From Dermacentor variabilis (taxonomy: Eukaryota; Arthropoda; Arachnida; Ixodida; Ixodidae): 64,000 nucleotides of DNA. Shown one piece after another: positions 19,756 to 30,289 of this stretch; positions within the stretch are counted from its first letter, which is position 1; every line of letters starts with the position of its first letter. The translations under genes were made by a program, and so were the position numbers. The DNA lies in assembly GCF_050947875.1 (NCBI RefSeq), contig NC_134573.1, forward strand, positions 47,564,115 through 47,628,114, written 5' to 3'. The notes beneath the pieces are model-generated. The model saw only the letters and a program-made list of their open reading frames with translations. It was not told where the DNA came from and made no database searches.

Positions 19756-20859
19756 GAAAGTTGCCATTGAATGATCTTAGCATATTCGAATTGAGAAAAA
19801 GTGCATATTATTTTATTGTGAAACATAAGCCGCGCATTCAAGAATGCTACTTAAGTTGGAGCCCATTCTTGACTTTGTTCGCCTGGCATGAACGTGCCCA
19901 GCACGGTCACTGCGTTTCCTCCGGTGTATTCACGACGGGCGTCATTTAAATCAAGTCAAACATGGGCTGCAGCTTAAGTTGCGTTCTTTAATAGAGGGGT
20001 AAGAGGGTACGAGGTGATGTATCTAATATTTGCAGATGAACCCGCATTGTCAAGGCCCCTGTACGCAGTTTTTCTTCTGCGGGAGCAAGCAATATAGTAG
20101 TACAGGGGGCGCAAATATTTTTTCAGTATAATCGAAGGCTAGGTATCTGTCAAATTTCAGAATGGGCCAGCCTCGTGTCAGGACATACGCTTATAGGTCT
20201 GTCCTTGTATCTGTGCCAACATATCTTTGATTAGTATGGTAATTACAATCTATATGTATAATTCATAAATATCAACTCCTTCAGTGATATGGCGAAAATG
20301 TTTTATCACATAACTTTTTGAGATTTATGTGGAAGTTGTCTACACATTGAGATCAGATGCTTCAGGCTCTTTGTTTTATCTTTGAAAGGAAAAAAGCATG
20401 TAAAGTGTTAGATGAACAGCCTAAAATGTTTATTTATGTGACTAGATTTATCCAAAGGCACATGAGCAGGGGTTCCATACAAAAATATACAATGCAATAG
20501 AGACTGTGCCTAAATACTGTTCATACATAAGAAACGGATTACCAGAACACTGTTTGTTCAATACAAACATAATATACCAAAGAATAAACACTGCCAAAAA
20601 AAAACTTGGCAGCAAAGAAAAAGAAAATGTTCAAGAAGTGTTTTAGATGGTGTTCTACCACAAATATTCATGTCATTGGTTGCAAGACGAGGTTTCTGAA
20701 TGCTTCAGGGAAAAGATTATCAGGGGCACAAACATCCCTTAAGGAAGTTTGTTTTATTTGTTCATCCTATGAGAGAAAAAGCACTATCTTTAATAAGTAC
20801 AGCACTAACGTTATCATGAAATGCATGTGGGCGGCTTTAGATATGTTCACTTTTCAGAA
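19756..20859. other. No recognised feature
   Basis: AT-rich sequence with chance reading frames below 100 codons. No domain or repeat was recognised. Confidence 0.4.
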
Positions 20860-21240
20860 TCAGAATCATGTTTTATTGAGCTACTAATATGTGTCAAAAA
20901 TTGAAGATATAGAAGGAGTTCCCTGAGCATGAAGCTCTAGAGGGACATCCTCTCAGGCAGTAGACAAAACAAATTATATTATTACACGGCCAGGACCGTA
21001 ACAAAAAACAAAAGAAACAATAATACATGAAATAACAAACAGTGTAAAATACCGCCGTGAATACACAAACAACACAAAGTAATGCCAACAACGCAATTGT
21101 GATCATGCAAAATAAAGTAGAGTCTTGTAGAAACGAAGAAAAAATGAATAAACAATAACAGAGAATGCAAGTTCTAGGAGGACATAATATAGCACAACCA
21201 GGAATCCCGTATTTTCCCACAAGATACTATCGAAGAGTTA
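20860..21240 (-). mobile_element. LINE 3' end with TGATTC tail (tentative)
   Basis: On the minus strand it runs through an AT-rich 3' UTR with CTGCCTGAGAGGATGTCCCT and closes AATAAAACATGATTCTGATTC at about 20860. A short TGATTC tail like this marks 3' ends of CR1-type LINEs. No coding part was recognised upstream, so it is a very short truncated copy. Confidence 0.45.
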
Positions 21241-22049
21241 CCCTGGAAAATGTACAGTGACCTTTGAAATGGTCCTGACAATAAGACATTGTTTTACATT
21301 CAAGTAACAAAGCGGTTCTGAATAGCTTCCAGTTGAAAAGTTTATTAGTTTTCAAGTTCCATGCCGCAGTGGCACACTCGAGGTAAAAGAGTCGTAGCGT
21401 ATAAATTGCTATTCATTTTCTAGGCGTGCAGCATGTTTTTAAGGTCACTGATTTTACAAGCTTGTTCTAGGTTAATTCAAATGATAGAATTTTACTTCAC
21501 ATTTATGGTGAGTGACATATTCAGGTTGTAGGTAGTAACCGCACTAATTATTATTCAGTTTTTTATGTTGAGATCTCATAAGCTACAGTAACATGTCTGA
21601 AATAAAGGTGAAAAGCGAAATCTCTTCAGCATGCCACCTGGTAACTGCATCTGGCAAACGGCCTGGCAACAAACTATCGTCTCCCATCATGCTCTATGCA
21701 GAAATATCCAGATCGGTAATGGCAACAGAGCTCGGAGCTGGAGTTGAAGCAGGCAACAATGCCTGTTTCACCTCCACCGACCCGCGGCGGTGGTAAAGCA
21801 GGCATTAAGCACTCCCCATATGTGGGCCGATTCTGAAGATAGTGCAATGCCGGGCCGACCCACGGCGGAGGTGCAGTTTGCCATTAAGGGGCCCACATAC
21901 ACAGCTTCGCTGGTTATCCTTCTTCACAGAGTGGAAGGGCACTTCGATTTTTTTCGGTAACGATATCGGTACAGTTCATAGCAAGCACACACACAAATTG
22001 TGCTTATATTTAAAGTTATTTCATAAAAAGGAAAATGTAAACAAAAGTT
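21241..22049. other. Possible SINE-like repeat among unassigned sequence
   Basis: Most of this stretch is unassigned. About 21750-21930 has GC-rich blocks (CACCGACCCGCGGCGG, CCGGGCCGACCCACGGCGGA) followed by a segment ending at GGGCCCACATACACAGC, which looks like a repeat. I could not align it with another copy in this window. Confidence 0.3.
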
Positions 22050-23090
22050 AAGTACAAAATTTAATACTGGAAACGATTGACGAGATTGCAAAAGAATGCA
22101 TTCCATCACATTAAATCCAAAGGCATGCAGCTGTTTTATTGTCAACCTCTATGACCTTCTCTGCTATCCACTTTTGAACGCTTGAAATGTGTGTTGTGCC
22201 AAAAGAGAGAGAACTAACATAGCTTTTCGATACGAAGTAAATTCTCTTTCTGTCGCTGCAGCTCACTGAGACAATATGCTGTATCTTTGCATGCATATGG
22301 TTTGGCGGTCATACAGCTGTGCAGTCGGTTCTGTCAGGCCTTTGGTATTGTTCACTGTGGAACACATGTCCAGAGATGCGAACTCTGTCATGTTCCTCAA
22401 CAGGGCCAGTGATCTGCTGAGGGACCTGTGCCTCGATTAATCTACGAAGAGACACACTGACAAGCCTTGGTTTGCCCAAAAGGGCTAGCGATTCGTCTTT
22501 GCGCATATCACAGCACACAAAATCTTTAACTTGGCGACTTGCAGTTGCCTTGTATGCACCAGGTTTGTTGGCCATCAGCACTCTGCTCATCACCTGATGA
22601 GGCACCCCCTTTGCAGAAGTAATAAATTATTTAATCTTGCCTATTCCTGCTTAAAAAACGAAGCAACAGTGTGCCCAAAGTGGCCCCTGCATTCTAGCAC
22701 TTTTTGCAAGGTGTAGAATAAATGCACATTTGATATGATATCTATTTTGGAATAAAGGAATTGAACGTTAACAACAAATTGCACAAGGCATTCTGTGCTC
22801 TGCCTTATGTCTTCAGCTGAGACAGTATCTGCAAGTAGAAGGTACATTGCTTTTACCAGCATGCTGAAGTGCTTGATGTACTTGCCTGGCAACATTCCAT
22901 CAACACACACAAGGCTGAAATATAAAATCCACTGCTGCCATTCACTTGCCTTCCAAAACTTTCTCAGTAGAACAGATCTCGGCAGGCGTGTGATGCACTG
23001 TGATGGCTTTATGGCACACAGCCTTTGATCAATCGTCCTAACGCATTGAGGAAATCCAATGTAATATGGAGCCCCCACACCAGACAACCA
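22050..23090 (-). pseudogene. CMC/EnSpm-like transposase C-terminal part, copy B
   Basis: The minus-strand frame from about 23090 gives FMELWLSG, APYYIG, IDQRLCAIKP, TRLPRSV, then FWKASEWQQWILYFSL and FSMLVKAMYLLLADTV, NVHLFYTLQKVLE. These are the blocks of the conserved helical region after the catalytic part in animal EnSpm/CACTA-like transposases. More C-terminal blocks follow with stops (FSGHV-like text at 22330-22380, 22111-22296). The N-terminal two thirds are missing. On its upper side the copy ends where a gypsy integrase fragment starts at ~23090. It matches in layout but is clearly diverged from copy A. Confidence 0.65.
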
Positions 23091-23830
23091 CAACTCCATA
23101 AACTCCAAGCGACAGCTGCTGACCGACCGTGGTCGCTCATTTCTGTCCGAAGTCGTCGACGACATTCTTCGTTCGTGTTCCATACGTCACAAGCTAGCCA
23201 CTGTCTACCATCTACAAACCAATCAGCTTTCCGAGCGCCTCAACCGCACGCTGACCACAGTGCTCTCCACGTACGTTTCCTCATATATCCGTGATTGGGA
23301 CAGCACCTCGCCGCCTTATGTGGCATTTGTCTACAAATCGTCACGCCATGACACTGCTGGCTTTCCCCCCTTTTATCTCTTGTTTGGCCGCCATACGACA
23401 TTGCCCGTCGTCTACATACACCCGCGATGCAAAGTCTACAAAGCCTACATACACCCGCGATGCAGCTTCTCGAGCTGCAACGGCTCGCCAGATTGCAAGG
23501 GATCGTCTTTATGCCTTCTAGCTGTCCCAGAAGGCCCACTACGATCGCCATCACAGAGTCATTAATTACTCTCCGGGCTCTTCGGTCCTCCCTTCAACGC
23601 CTTGCTGCTACGTTGGCTTGTTGTCCAAGCTCCTTTCCCGCTACGCCGGGACTTATAAGGTCCTACTCCAGATCTCTGACGTCACTTACGAGATCGCTCC
23701 ATTGGACAGTCGATCATCTGCCGCGTCTGCCACTGATATCGTGCACGTGTCCCGGCTTAAGCTTTATGCTGCCAGACACGATCGTACTGCTCCTTAAGCG
23801 CCGAGGCGGCGCTCTCGCCGGCGGGGGTTC
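23090..23830 (+). pseudogene. Ty3/gypsy integrase C-terminal fragment
   Basis: The translation gives LLTDRGRSFLSEVVDDIL (second catalytic Asp of integrase), QTNQLSERLNRT (catalytic Glu) and SPPYVAFVYKSS..FPPFYLLFGRH, the conserved block after the core. It then continues across a duplication of a TACACCCGCGATGCA-like stretch (~23418-23465) and a frame change to YAGTYKVLLQISDVTYEI, the GPY/F-like tail. The N-terminal integrase and all upstream domains are missing. It lies on the plus strand between two minus-strand CACTA-like copies. Confidence 0.8.
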
Positions 23831-23831
23831 T

Positions 23832-24020
23832 ATGTTACGCGCTATTCCCGCGCACTTAAGCACGCATCTTGCCGAGCATGGAAGAATGCGCCAGAAACAC
23901 GGTGAATACGACGATCAGAGTAGCGCTCGTGTTGTTGTACTGTCATCTAGCCTGCAGCCGTCTCTCTCTGTATATATTTCGTAAATACAATTTTCTATCC
24001 ATTTTCGATACTCTCACCCT
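23832..24020 (+). repeat. 3' LTR of the gypsy fragment (probable)
   Basis: Starts TGTTACGCGC after a GC-rich tract and closes near CTCACCCTCGTGG after TCGTAAATACAATTTTC. Position directly after the integrase C-terminus and the TGT start support an LTR. The right border is approximate. Confidence 0.5.
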
Positions 24021-24602
24021 CGTGGTAATAAAGTAATTCAATAAAAAAGCAAGTAACAAGTTGAGTAAAAAGCTAAATATTGTAATCAGAATAAAATAAC
24101 ACTAAATATAAGGAAATGTTGCACACTTCACACATTCAAATAAAGCAATGAATACACAATTAACAAACATTATAAACACGTTAAACAACAGTAAATGCAC
24201 TTCAATCGATTTATACAAGTACAATAGTTGCTCTCTGACTACATCAATAAATAATAAGAAATTGAAAAGGTTCCGCAGTCGCTCTTCCTGCCTCAACAAA
24301 AGGTGGGTAGCAACGAGACCCTCATGGTCCGCAGACAGCATCGTATCCTCTAGCCGCAGTGAATCGTCAGCTGTATGATACTTCAACCAAAATGTTAATT
24401 ACAAAAGTTCAACAAAGAAAACATTTGTGCGTTCTGCAAGATTGGGCCATTACAAAAACAACATAATGTTACTAAAAGAAGTGCCAAGAAACAATAGGCA
24501 CTTTTGAGACAATACACAATTTATTCCCCCTTCAGCTACTTTACGTGCAACCTGAGAGGTGATTACCAGACTTAGATGGGCAAGTTGGTTGCTGGATTCA
24601 TG
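24021..24602. other. AT-rich, no recognised gene
   Basis: A minus-strand frame at 24102-24386 shows no known motif. It may be the 3' non-coding part of one of the CACTA-like elements around it. Confidence 0.35.
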
Positions 24603-24747
24603 AAACATGGTTACAACGCCGAATTTTGAGGTAAGGATACCGAAAGAATGCACACAGGAGAGTTTCCAATTTCAACTGAGCTTTAGTGTGTCCTGTGCGC
24701 ATTCTTTCTGTGTCCTGTCCTCAAAACGCGCCGTTATAACCATGTTC
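24603..24747. repeat. Inverted repeat, MITE-like
   Basis: AACATGGTTACAACGCCGAA...GAAAGAATGCACACAG at 24604-24657 is mirrored by CTGTGCGCATTCTTTC...ACGGCGC..TATAACCATGTT ending at 24746. Arms of ~55 bp with several mismatches enclose a ~35-bp loop. It is probably a small non-autonomous element. Confidence 0.7.
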
Positions 24748-24806
24748 CTTCACCTGAGAGGCACTTTTGTCAACATTGCAGTTACACGCACAAAAGTGAG
24801 TAAAAT

Positions 24807-25915
24807 TTAAAGGTAGTGTGGAGACTTCCAGAACATCAAAACATTTAGGCCAGGTTTGTTGTACATGTGATATAGATTAATAGTACATGTGCATAAGATA
24901 CAAAAATTTACATAGTGAATGACCTGGGCAGAGGCATAACGTACACATTTGATCCGACTTTCATGAGCGCACAAACAGCTAAAATTTCCGAGGCTGACAT
25001 CAAAGTTGGTGCTGCTTGCTTTGAAACTTTCACCAGGTAGTGCGTATAAATTATCATACTTCACACCAATACATTGCAGGCGTCGGGCTACACTGTATGC
25101 TTCATTGCTACATTTGCAAAGAATGGCTTCTGTTATGGCGTACGAATCATGTATGAGTTCAACTGTCAAACTATTTGTTTTTGTTTTCGAGGAGTATGAA
25201 CCACCCCTTTTGTCAGCATGCAGGGGTACTGCACAAAAAGAGTATAAACATCAGTGGCAGACAGGATACTTGTTTCATATGGGACACCTATTCCAAAGAG
25301 ACGCACATTTTCTGAAATAGCCACAGTTTTCTGCGTGACTGTAGAGTCGAGATGCATACAGTAATTGCACGCTGTTGCTTCAGTTGACATGCTCATTAGT
25401 TGTTCAATTAGACCTTCAACCTGAATCATTCTGCAGATTTGATGCGGATGGCCGAGTCTGCCAACAGTGGGCCCCAATGCCTCGCACTTGTTGCAATGTG
25501 TGTCAGCTTATGCATGTTTAAAGTCATGTACTTTTTGCCATATAGAAATTGTGCAACAATATGAAATTCTAGAAGTAGTTATCTTGCTCGCACATGGTCT
25601 GAAAAGGTTATGATGTGCATTAGCAGGATGTGCTAGGCTTCCACATGGCATGGCCAGTGTTTGACGCAATATTTGTTTAAAATTCCCTCTAGCACTGGCA
25701 AGCTGTAAAACAAAATCCAAAGTTCTAACTCTAGCTTTCCAGCATTTCCTTTCTTTTGTTGGCCTTGGCAACCAACGGACTTCTCTTGGTGGAGCATTTG
25801 CTGCTAACCTAGCATCAAAGGGCTCTCTTTGCCTTCCGATGTAGAAATCGCAGTCTGTGTCACCTAGCCACATTTCTAAAAACTGTCTGGCCCCTCCCAA
25901 CAATATAGAATGCAC
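24807..25915 (-). pseudogene. CMC/EnSpm-like transposase, C-terminal part of copy A
   Basis: Starts with MHSILLGGARQFLEMWLG, equivalent to the HS-LLG block before the helical region, then FYIG, AANAPPREVRWLPRP and ERKCWKAR. After a frame change it runs to NMHKLTHIATSARHWGPLLA, which matches the NVHLL block in copy B and relatives. Further C-terminal text (25169-24807) includes LCKCSNEAYSVARRL. Several stops and frameshifts are present, so it is inactive. Confidence 0.6.
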
Positions 25916-25938
25916 ACAGCCAGGGACAAAACCCCAAA

Positions 25939-26857
25939 CTATATGAAGTTGTGGTAGGTTAAGGAGTGGACACTTCTTACGCCTCTTTCAGAATGACCTT
26001 GTTTTACTGCAGTTTCCGCATCCTCCAAAATTTCTGTGCGTTCTGGCGGCGCATTCTCTTCAACTGAATGCCTGGTAGCCACTGCAACTTTCACCTTCCT
26101 ACAGACACCAGTTGCACCCATAGTATGCGTTGAATTGCATGACGCCTTGAATTGGGGCTCTTGGAACTGAATCGACTGCACAACGAATGCAGTATGCCCT
26201 GAATAGTCTCGCTTGCCCTTCATGCTGCAGCCCAAATCCATTCTAAGATAAATTATTCATTGTTTCCACAAATGCATCAAGGAATAGGTCCATATCAGGT
26301 TTCTTCTTTCCGAACCATAGGGCAGCTAACACAAGTTTGTCTGCTCTCTGCATAACATGCACCTCATTAACCAATAATTGTGTGGCCAAATTGAGGTATT
26401 GGTGGAAGAGAAGAGTGGAGTGCCATCTGTATTTTGTGAGGCTAATTTTATGTCCATTGTCTGCTGTAGCAGAAACGAAGTCACGATACACTTCGCCATC
26501 ACAGATGTCGGGAAAATTGCTGCTTGTGCTCAGAGGCCTTGCTAAACCTCGGATTGTGCGATTCTTTAAAACCTTTATCAGCTGAGAGGGTGCAGCTAAT
26601 AGTACAAAGAAGAATGCACTATTTACTGAGGTAGCCACGGTGCACCCACATTTTGTACACTGCAAGGAATGATGACTCAGTTTAACAGGGCACTTTCCGA
26701 CAGTTTTCACAAATGTAATTTAAAGTCAAGCCGGTGCCGGACTCTACAAACGGTTTACCAAGCTTATACTTAGCTTCAGGCAGAACAGGTCTTTCAAAGA
26801 ACAAGTTGACCATCTCTATAAGGCTTGTCAGTGCTGCCAATATCAAATTGTTTTTAA
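25939..26857 (-). pseudogene. CMC/EnSpm-like transposase, central part of copy A
   Basis: Reading down from 26857, KNNLILAALTSLIEMVNLFF and YICENCRKV lead, with a frame change, into CTKCGCTVATSV, forming a four-Cys zinc motif. Then come IKVLKNRTI, ICDGEVYRDF (the 'DG..YR' block) and ADKLVLAALWFGKKKPDMDLF, all typical of this transposase group. 26241-25939 continues with NSTHTMGATGVCRKV, APPERTEILEDAETAVKQG. Some expected short blocks are lost between pieces. Inactive. Confidence 0.6.
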
Positions 26858-27636
26858 GTCATCCTATATTGCCTTGCTTAGTAACTCAGGAGACCAATTG
26901 CAATGCATGCTCACTGACCTGGAGAGGCAAAGCAGAAGAGTGGGTCTGAAAATTCATCTCAGAAAACTAAAGTAATGTTAAACAGTTTCGGAAGAGAACA
27001 GCAGTTTACGATAGGTAGCGAGGCACTGGAAGTGGTAAGGGAATACATCTATTTAGGGCAGGTAATGACCACGGATCCGGACCATGAGACTGAAATAACC
27101 AGAAGAATAAGAATTGGCCGGGGTGCGTTTGGCAGGCATTCTCAGATCATGAACCGCAGATTGCCATTATCCCTTAAGAGTAAAGTTCATAACAGCTGTG
27201 TCTTACCAGTACTCACGTACGGGGCAGAAACCTGGAGGCTTACGAAAAGGGTTCTACTTAAATTGAGGATGACGCAACGGGCTATGGAAAGAAGAATGCA
27301 AGGTGTAACGTTAAGGGATACGAAAAGAGCAGATTGGGTGAGGGGACAAACGCGAGTTAATGATATCTTAGTTGAAATCAAGAAAAAGAAATGGGGGGCA
27401 TGGCCAGGACACGTAATGGGGAGGGAAGATAACCGATGGTCATTAAGAGTTACGGAATGGATTCCATAGAAAGGGAAGCGTAGCAGAGGGCTGCAAAAAG
27501 TTAGGTGGCCGGATGAGATCAAGAAGTTTGCAGGCACAACATGGCCACAATTAGTACATGGCCGGGGTAGTTGGAGAAGTATGGGAGAGGCCTTTGCCCT
27601 GAAGTTGGCGTAACCAGGCTGATGATGATGATGATA
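26858..27636 (+). mobile_element. RTE-like LINE, 5'-truncated, inserted in transposon copy A
   Basis: Plus-strand LINE 3' end. The frame at 26975-27469 gives LNSFGREQQFTIGSEALEVV, YIYLGQVMTTDPDHETEI, VLPVLTYGAETWRLTKR and ADWVRGQTRVNDILVEIKKK followed by WPGHVMGREDNRW. It then ends in a GATGATGATGATGAT tail at ~27620-27636. It matches the copies at 44633-46029 and 2880-4380. Removing 26858-27636 joins the surrounding minus-strand frame precisely (LLMVL to KNNLIL). No long target duplication is visible. Confidence 0.85.
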
Positions 27637-27844
27637 GAACCATTAAGAGCATGTCTCTTTTAGAAACAAGTAGCGTAATATTTAGTGCCTCCCGAAACAA
27701 TTCACCAAGCTGTGTTCTATTTGTGTCAGTATTAGTGGAAAGGTGTTGTTCAGCTTGCGATTCCTCTTGGTCGTCAATCCCGTATTCCTGTTCACTGTGA
27801 CTTAAGTCTTGCACCATGTTGCCAAATTCATCATGTTGAGTGCC
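27637..27844 (-). pseudogene. CMC/EnSpm-like transposase, acidic segment of copy A
   Basis: Reads MVQDLSHSEQEYGIDD...LGELFREALNITLLVSKRD and runs open to the RTE insertion. An apparent 3' splice acceptor, CTCTCATCTGCAG, lies immediately upstream (minus strand, about 27845-27857). With it the exon starts in phase 0 with GTQHDEFGN. The DEFGN-type acidic start and LGELF block are seen before the catalytic part in related proteins. Confidence 0.55.
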
Positions 27845-27895
27845 CTGCAGATGAGAGTTTATTTGTTAAGTCCGTGCACTTGAATATACATATAT

Positions 27896-28034
27896 TGTAA
27901 GGAAGATGACGAACGTGCGTACTGAGTCAGCAGCATTGGCAGCATCAAGCGCGCAGCAGAGGCTCGAGCTCGGGAACTGCTCGGTGCATCCTAGGATGAG
28001 CGGTCGCTACGAACCCCAATAAATCTCCTTTATA
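27896..28034 (+). repeat. 5' LTR of the gypsy element
   Basis: Starts TGTAAGGAAGATGACG and ends AATAAATCTCCTTTATA, so the AATAAA signal is close to its end. The right LTR matches with scattered substitutions. The following AGTGGTGGAGGCGCGGGG is where a primer-binding site is expected. I cannot match it to a tRNA. Confidence 0.85.
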
Positions 28035-28105
28035 AGTGGTGGAGGCGCGGGGTAACGTTCCATACTGCCATCCTGGAACTCCGTTCTCGGACGCTACCCT
28101 CCGCC

Positions 28106-29298
28106 ATGCCGGACGCCGACCAGCAGACTCTTCCATCTCCACCCGCCCCTTGCGCTGGCACCGTTCGCCAGCGGGAGCCTCCTATCTTCAGCGGAACCGA
28201 CGACAACGACGTTGAAGAGTGGCTGTCGTCCTACGAACGGGTGAGCGTTCACAACAAATGGAATGACTCGGACAAACTGGCATACGTATCATTCTACCTC
28301 GCGGGCGTGGCCAGTCTCTGGTTCAGAAATCATGAGAAGGATATCCGAACGTGGTCGGCGTTCAAGACGTCGATTACGGAAGTATTTGACCGACCCGCAG
28401 TCAGGAAACACCGAGCCGAGCAGCGTTTGCGTACACCCGCACAGGACACGGGTGAGACATTCACCAGCTATGTAGAAGATGTGCTAATTTGTGCAGGCGC
28501 GTGAATGCTGCCATGACGGAAGCGGAAAAGATCAAGCACGTCATGAAGGGAATCGATGATGACGCGTTCCAGATGCTTCTGGCGAAGGACGCGCGCTGTT
28601 GGCGACGTCATCAGCTTGTGCCAGAGCTATGATGAATTACGTAAGCACGAGCTCTGACAAGACGACATCCCGCACCAAATGCGGCGTCAGTCTGCAGCCT
28701 GACCACCGGCCCAGAACAAGCCTCCCTGATAACTCAAATCAAGGACTTCGTCCGCGAAGAAGTCGCACGACAGCTATCTCTGGTGTCCGTCACTCAGAAG
28801 TCTGCCAGCACTTTACCGTCTCATCTCCGTAACGTGATCCATGAAGAGGTCGCAGAAGCGCTGCCGCCTGTTCACCAGCAGGATGTCGTGACTACACTAG
28901 TCACGTGTGCTACAGTTGCTGCAATGGCCCCTCGCACTGTGCCCGTGCGTCGCTTCCAGCAGCCTGTGCACCGCCCTCCCCCTCTCAACCCCTGGACCAC
29001 CACTGCCATCACTAACCCGTGGCGTACGCCGGACAATCGCCCTATCTGCTTCGCATGTAGGTGTCCCGGACATGTCGCAAGGTTCTGCCGCCGCCGATCG
29101 CAGGCGTTCGATGACGATCGCCGAGCGCCCTATGTGCCGCCTGATGCAAATGCGCTTTATGGACCCTTCGACCCATCACCAGCTCGCTCCCAGTCTGATC
29201 GCCGTCCTCGCTTCGAACGCCTCCGATCACCCTCTCCACGTCGCCGATCGCTTTCCACTATGCGTCGACGACCCGTCTCTAACGAAGAGGGAAACTAG
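28106..29298 (+). pseudogene. Gypsy gag, frameshifted
   Basis: Starts with the Met at 28106. A capsid-type region (FSGTDDNDVEEWLSSYERVS, YLAGVASLWFRN, FKTSITEVFD) runs to about 28500, where a stop and frame change occur. It continues with ITQIKDFVREEVARQ in another frame and a CCHC knuckle, CFACRCPGHVARFC, at about 29047-29090. After the knuckle come an Arg/Ser-rich stretch and a stop at 29298. Gag packages the element RNA. This one is broken. Confidence 0.8.
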
Positions 29299-29330
29299 AC
29301 GACGCAGTTCCTGAGGCAAGAACTGCGAAA

Positions 29331-29585
29331 GTGTCGACATGTCGAAGTCCTTCTCCTTCACCTGCCAATGTCATTGATGTGTTTATCGAAAATGTCGCCA
29401 CAGTCACCCTCATCGATACCGGTGCCGCTATTTCAGTTATGGATGCCAGGTTTTGCCGTTCGCTTCGTAAAGTGACGACGTCTCTGTCTGGATTGTTGCT
29501 TCGAACGGCGAATGCTCAACCCATTTGCCCTGCCGCTGCTTGTACTGCCCGTGTCACCATACAGGACGTTTTGTACACGATTTAA
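29331..29585 (+). pseudogene. Gypsy aspartic protease, fragment
   Basis: VFIENVATVTLIDTGAAISVMD shows the DTGA active-site loop of a retropepsin, followed by the expected strand pattern up to VTIQDVLYTI at 29585. It is interrupted there. Further remnants (LGWDF-like text near 29620) continue in another frame. Confidence 0.8.
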
Positions 29586-30289
29586 TTCATAGTTCTTTCA
29601 TCGTGCTCCCACGCCGTTATTCTAGGATGGGATTTTCTCTCACGCCACAATGCCATCATCAATTGCGCTCGGACTGAGAATGAACTTTTCCACCTTGGTG
29701 ACCTGGCCTCCGTCGATGCTCATCCTGCCGCTAAAATTCTCGTGAAAGAAGACACCTGTATTCCCCGATGCTCTTCAGCATTCGTACCAGTCTTCTGTAG
29801 TGCCATATCCGACGGGACGGTCTTCTTCATGCCCTCTCATCACTTGGTTACCAGAAAAGCGCTTCCTTTGCCCTTTGCAGCTCTTGACCTTGGCGCCGGT
29901 GTCAGCACGATACCCATTTACAATCATCTTTCGTAGCCGCTATCAATGCTCCGCCGCAAATGCCTTGGTTACGTCGAGTCGGTCGATTCAACACAAATTG
30001 TCTCCGTCCTCGACGAAGTGCCTTCTACTGCCGTCCATGAACTGAGTGCCCTCTCCGTACCAGACTCAACATTGACTGGTGCGTTCAGCCCATTCATCAC
30101 CGAAGATCCGACACACTCGTAGCGACCTCAACTTCTCGCAGTCCTTCAGCACTTCCGCCGTTCTTTCGACGTTGCGCAAACATTTCTTGGCCGTGCATCG
30201 ACGGTCGAGCATTACATCGACACTGGCTCTCACTCACCGCTGCGACAAAGACTATATCGCCTGTCCGCTACGGAACGTCGCGTCATTGC

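Noticed and set aside
20606..20887. 93-codon plus-strand frame as a gene
   Set aside because: AT-rich with no motif and it ends inside a LINE 3' tail.
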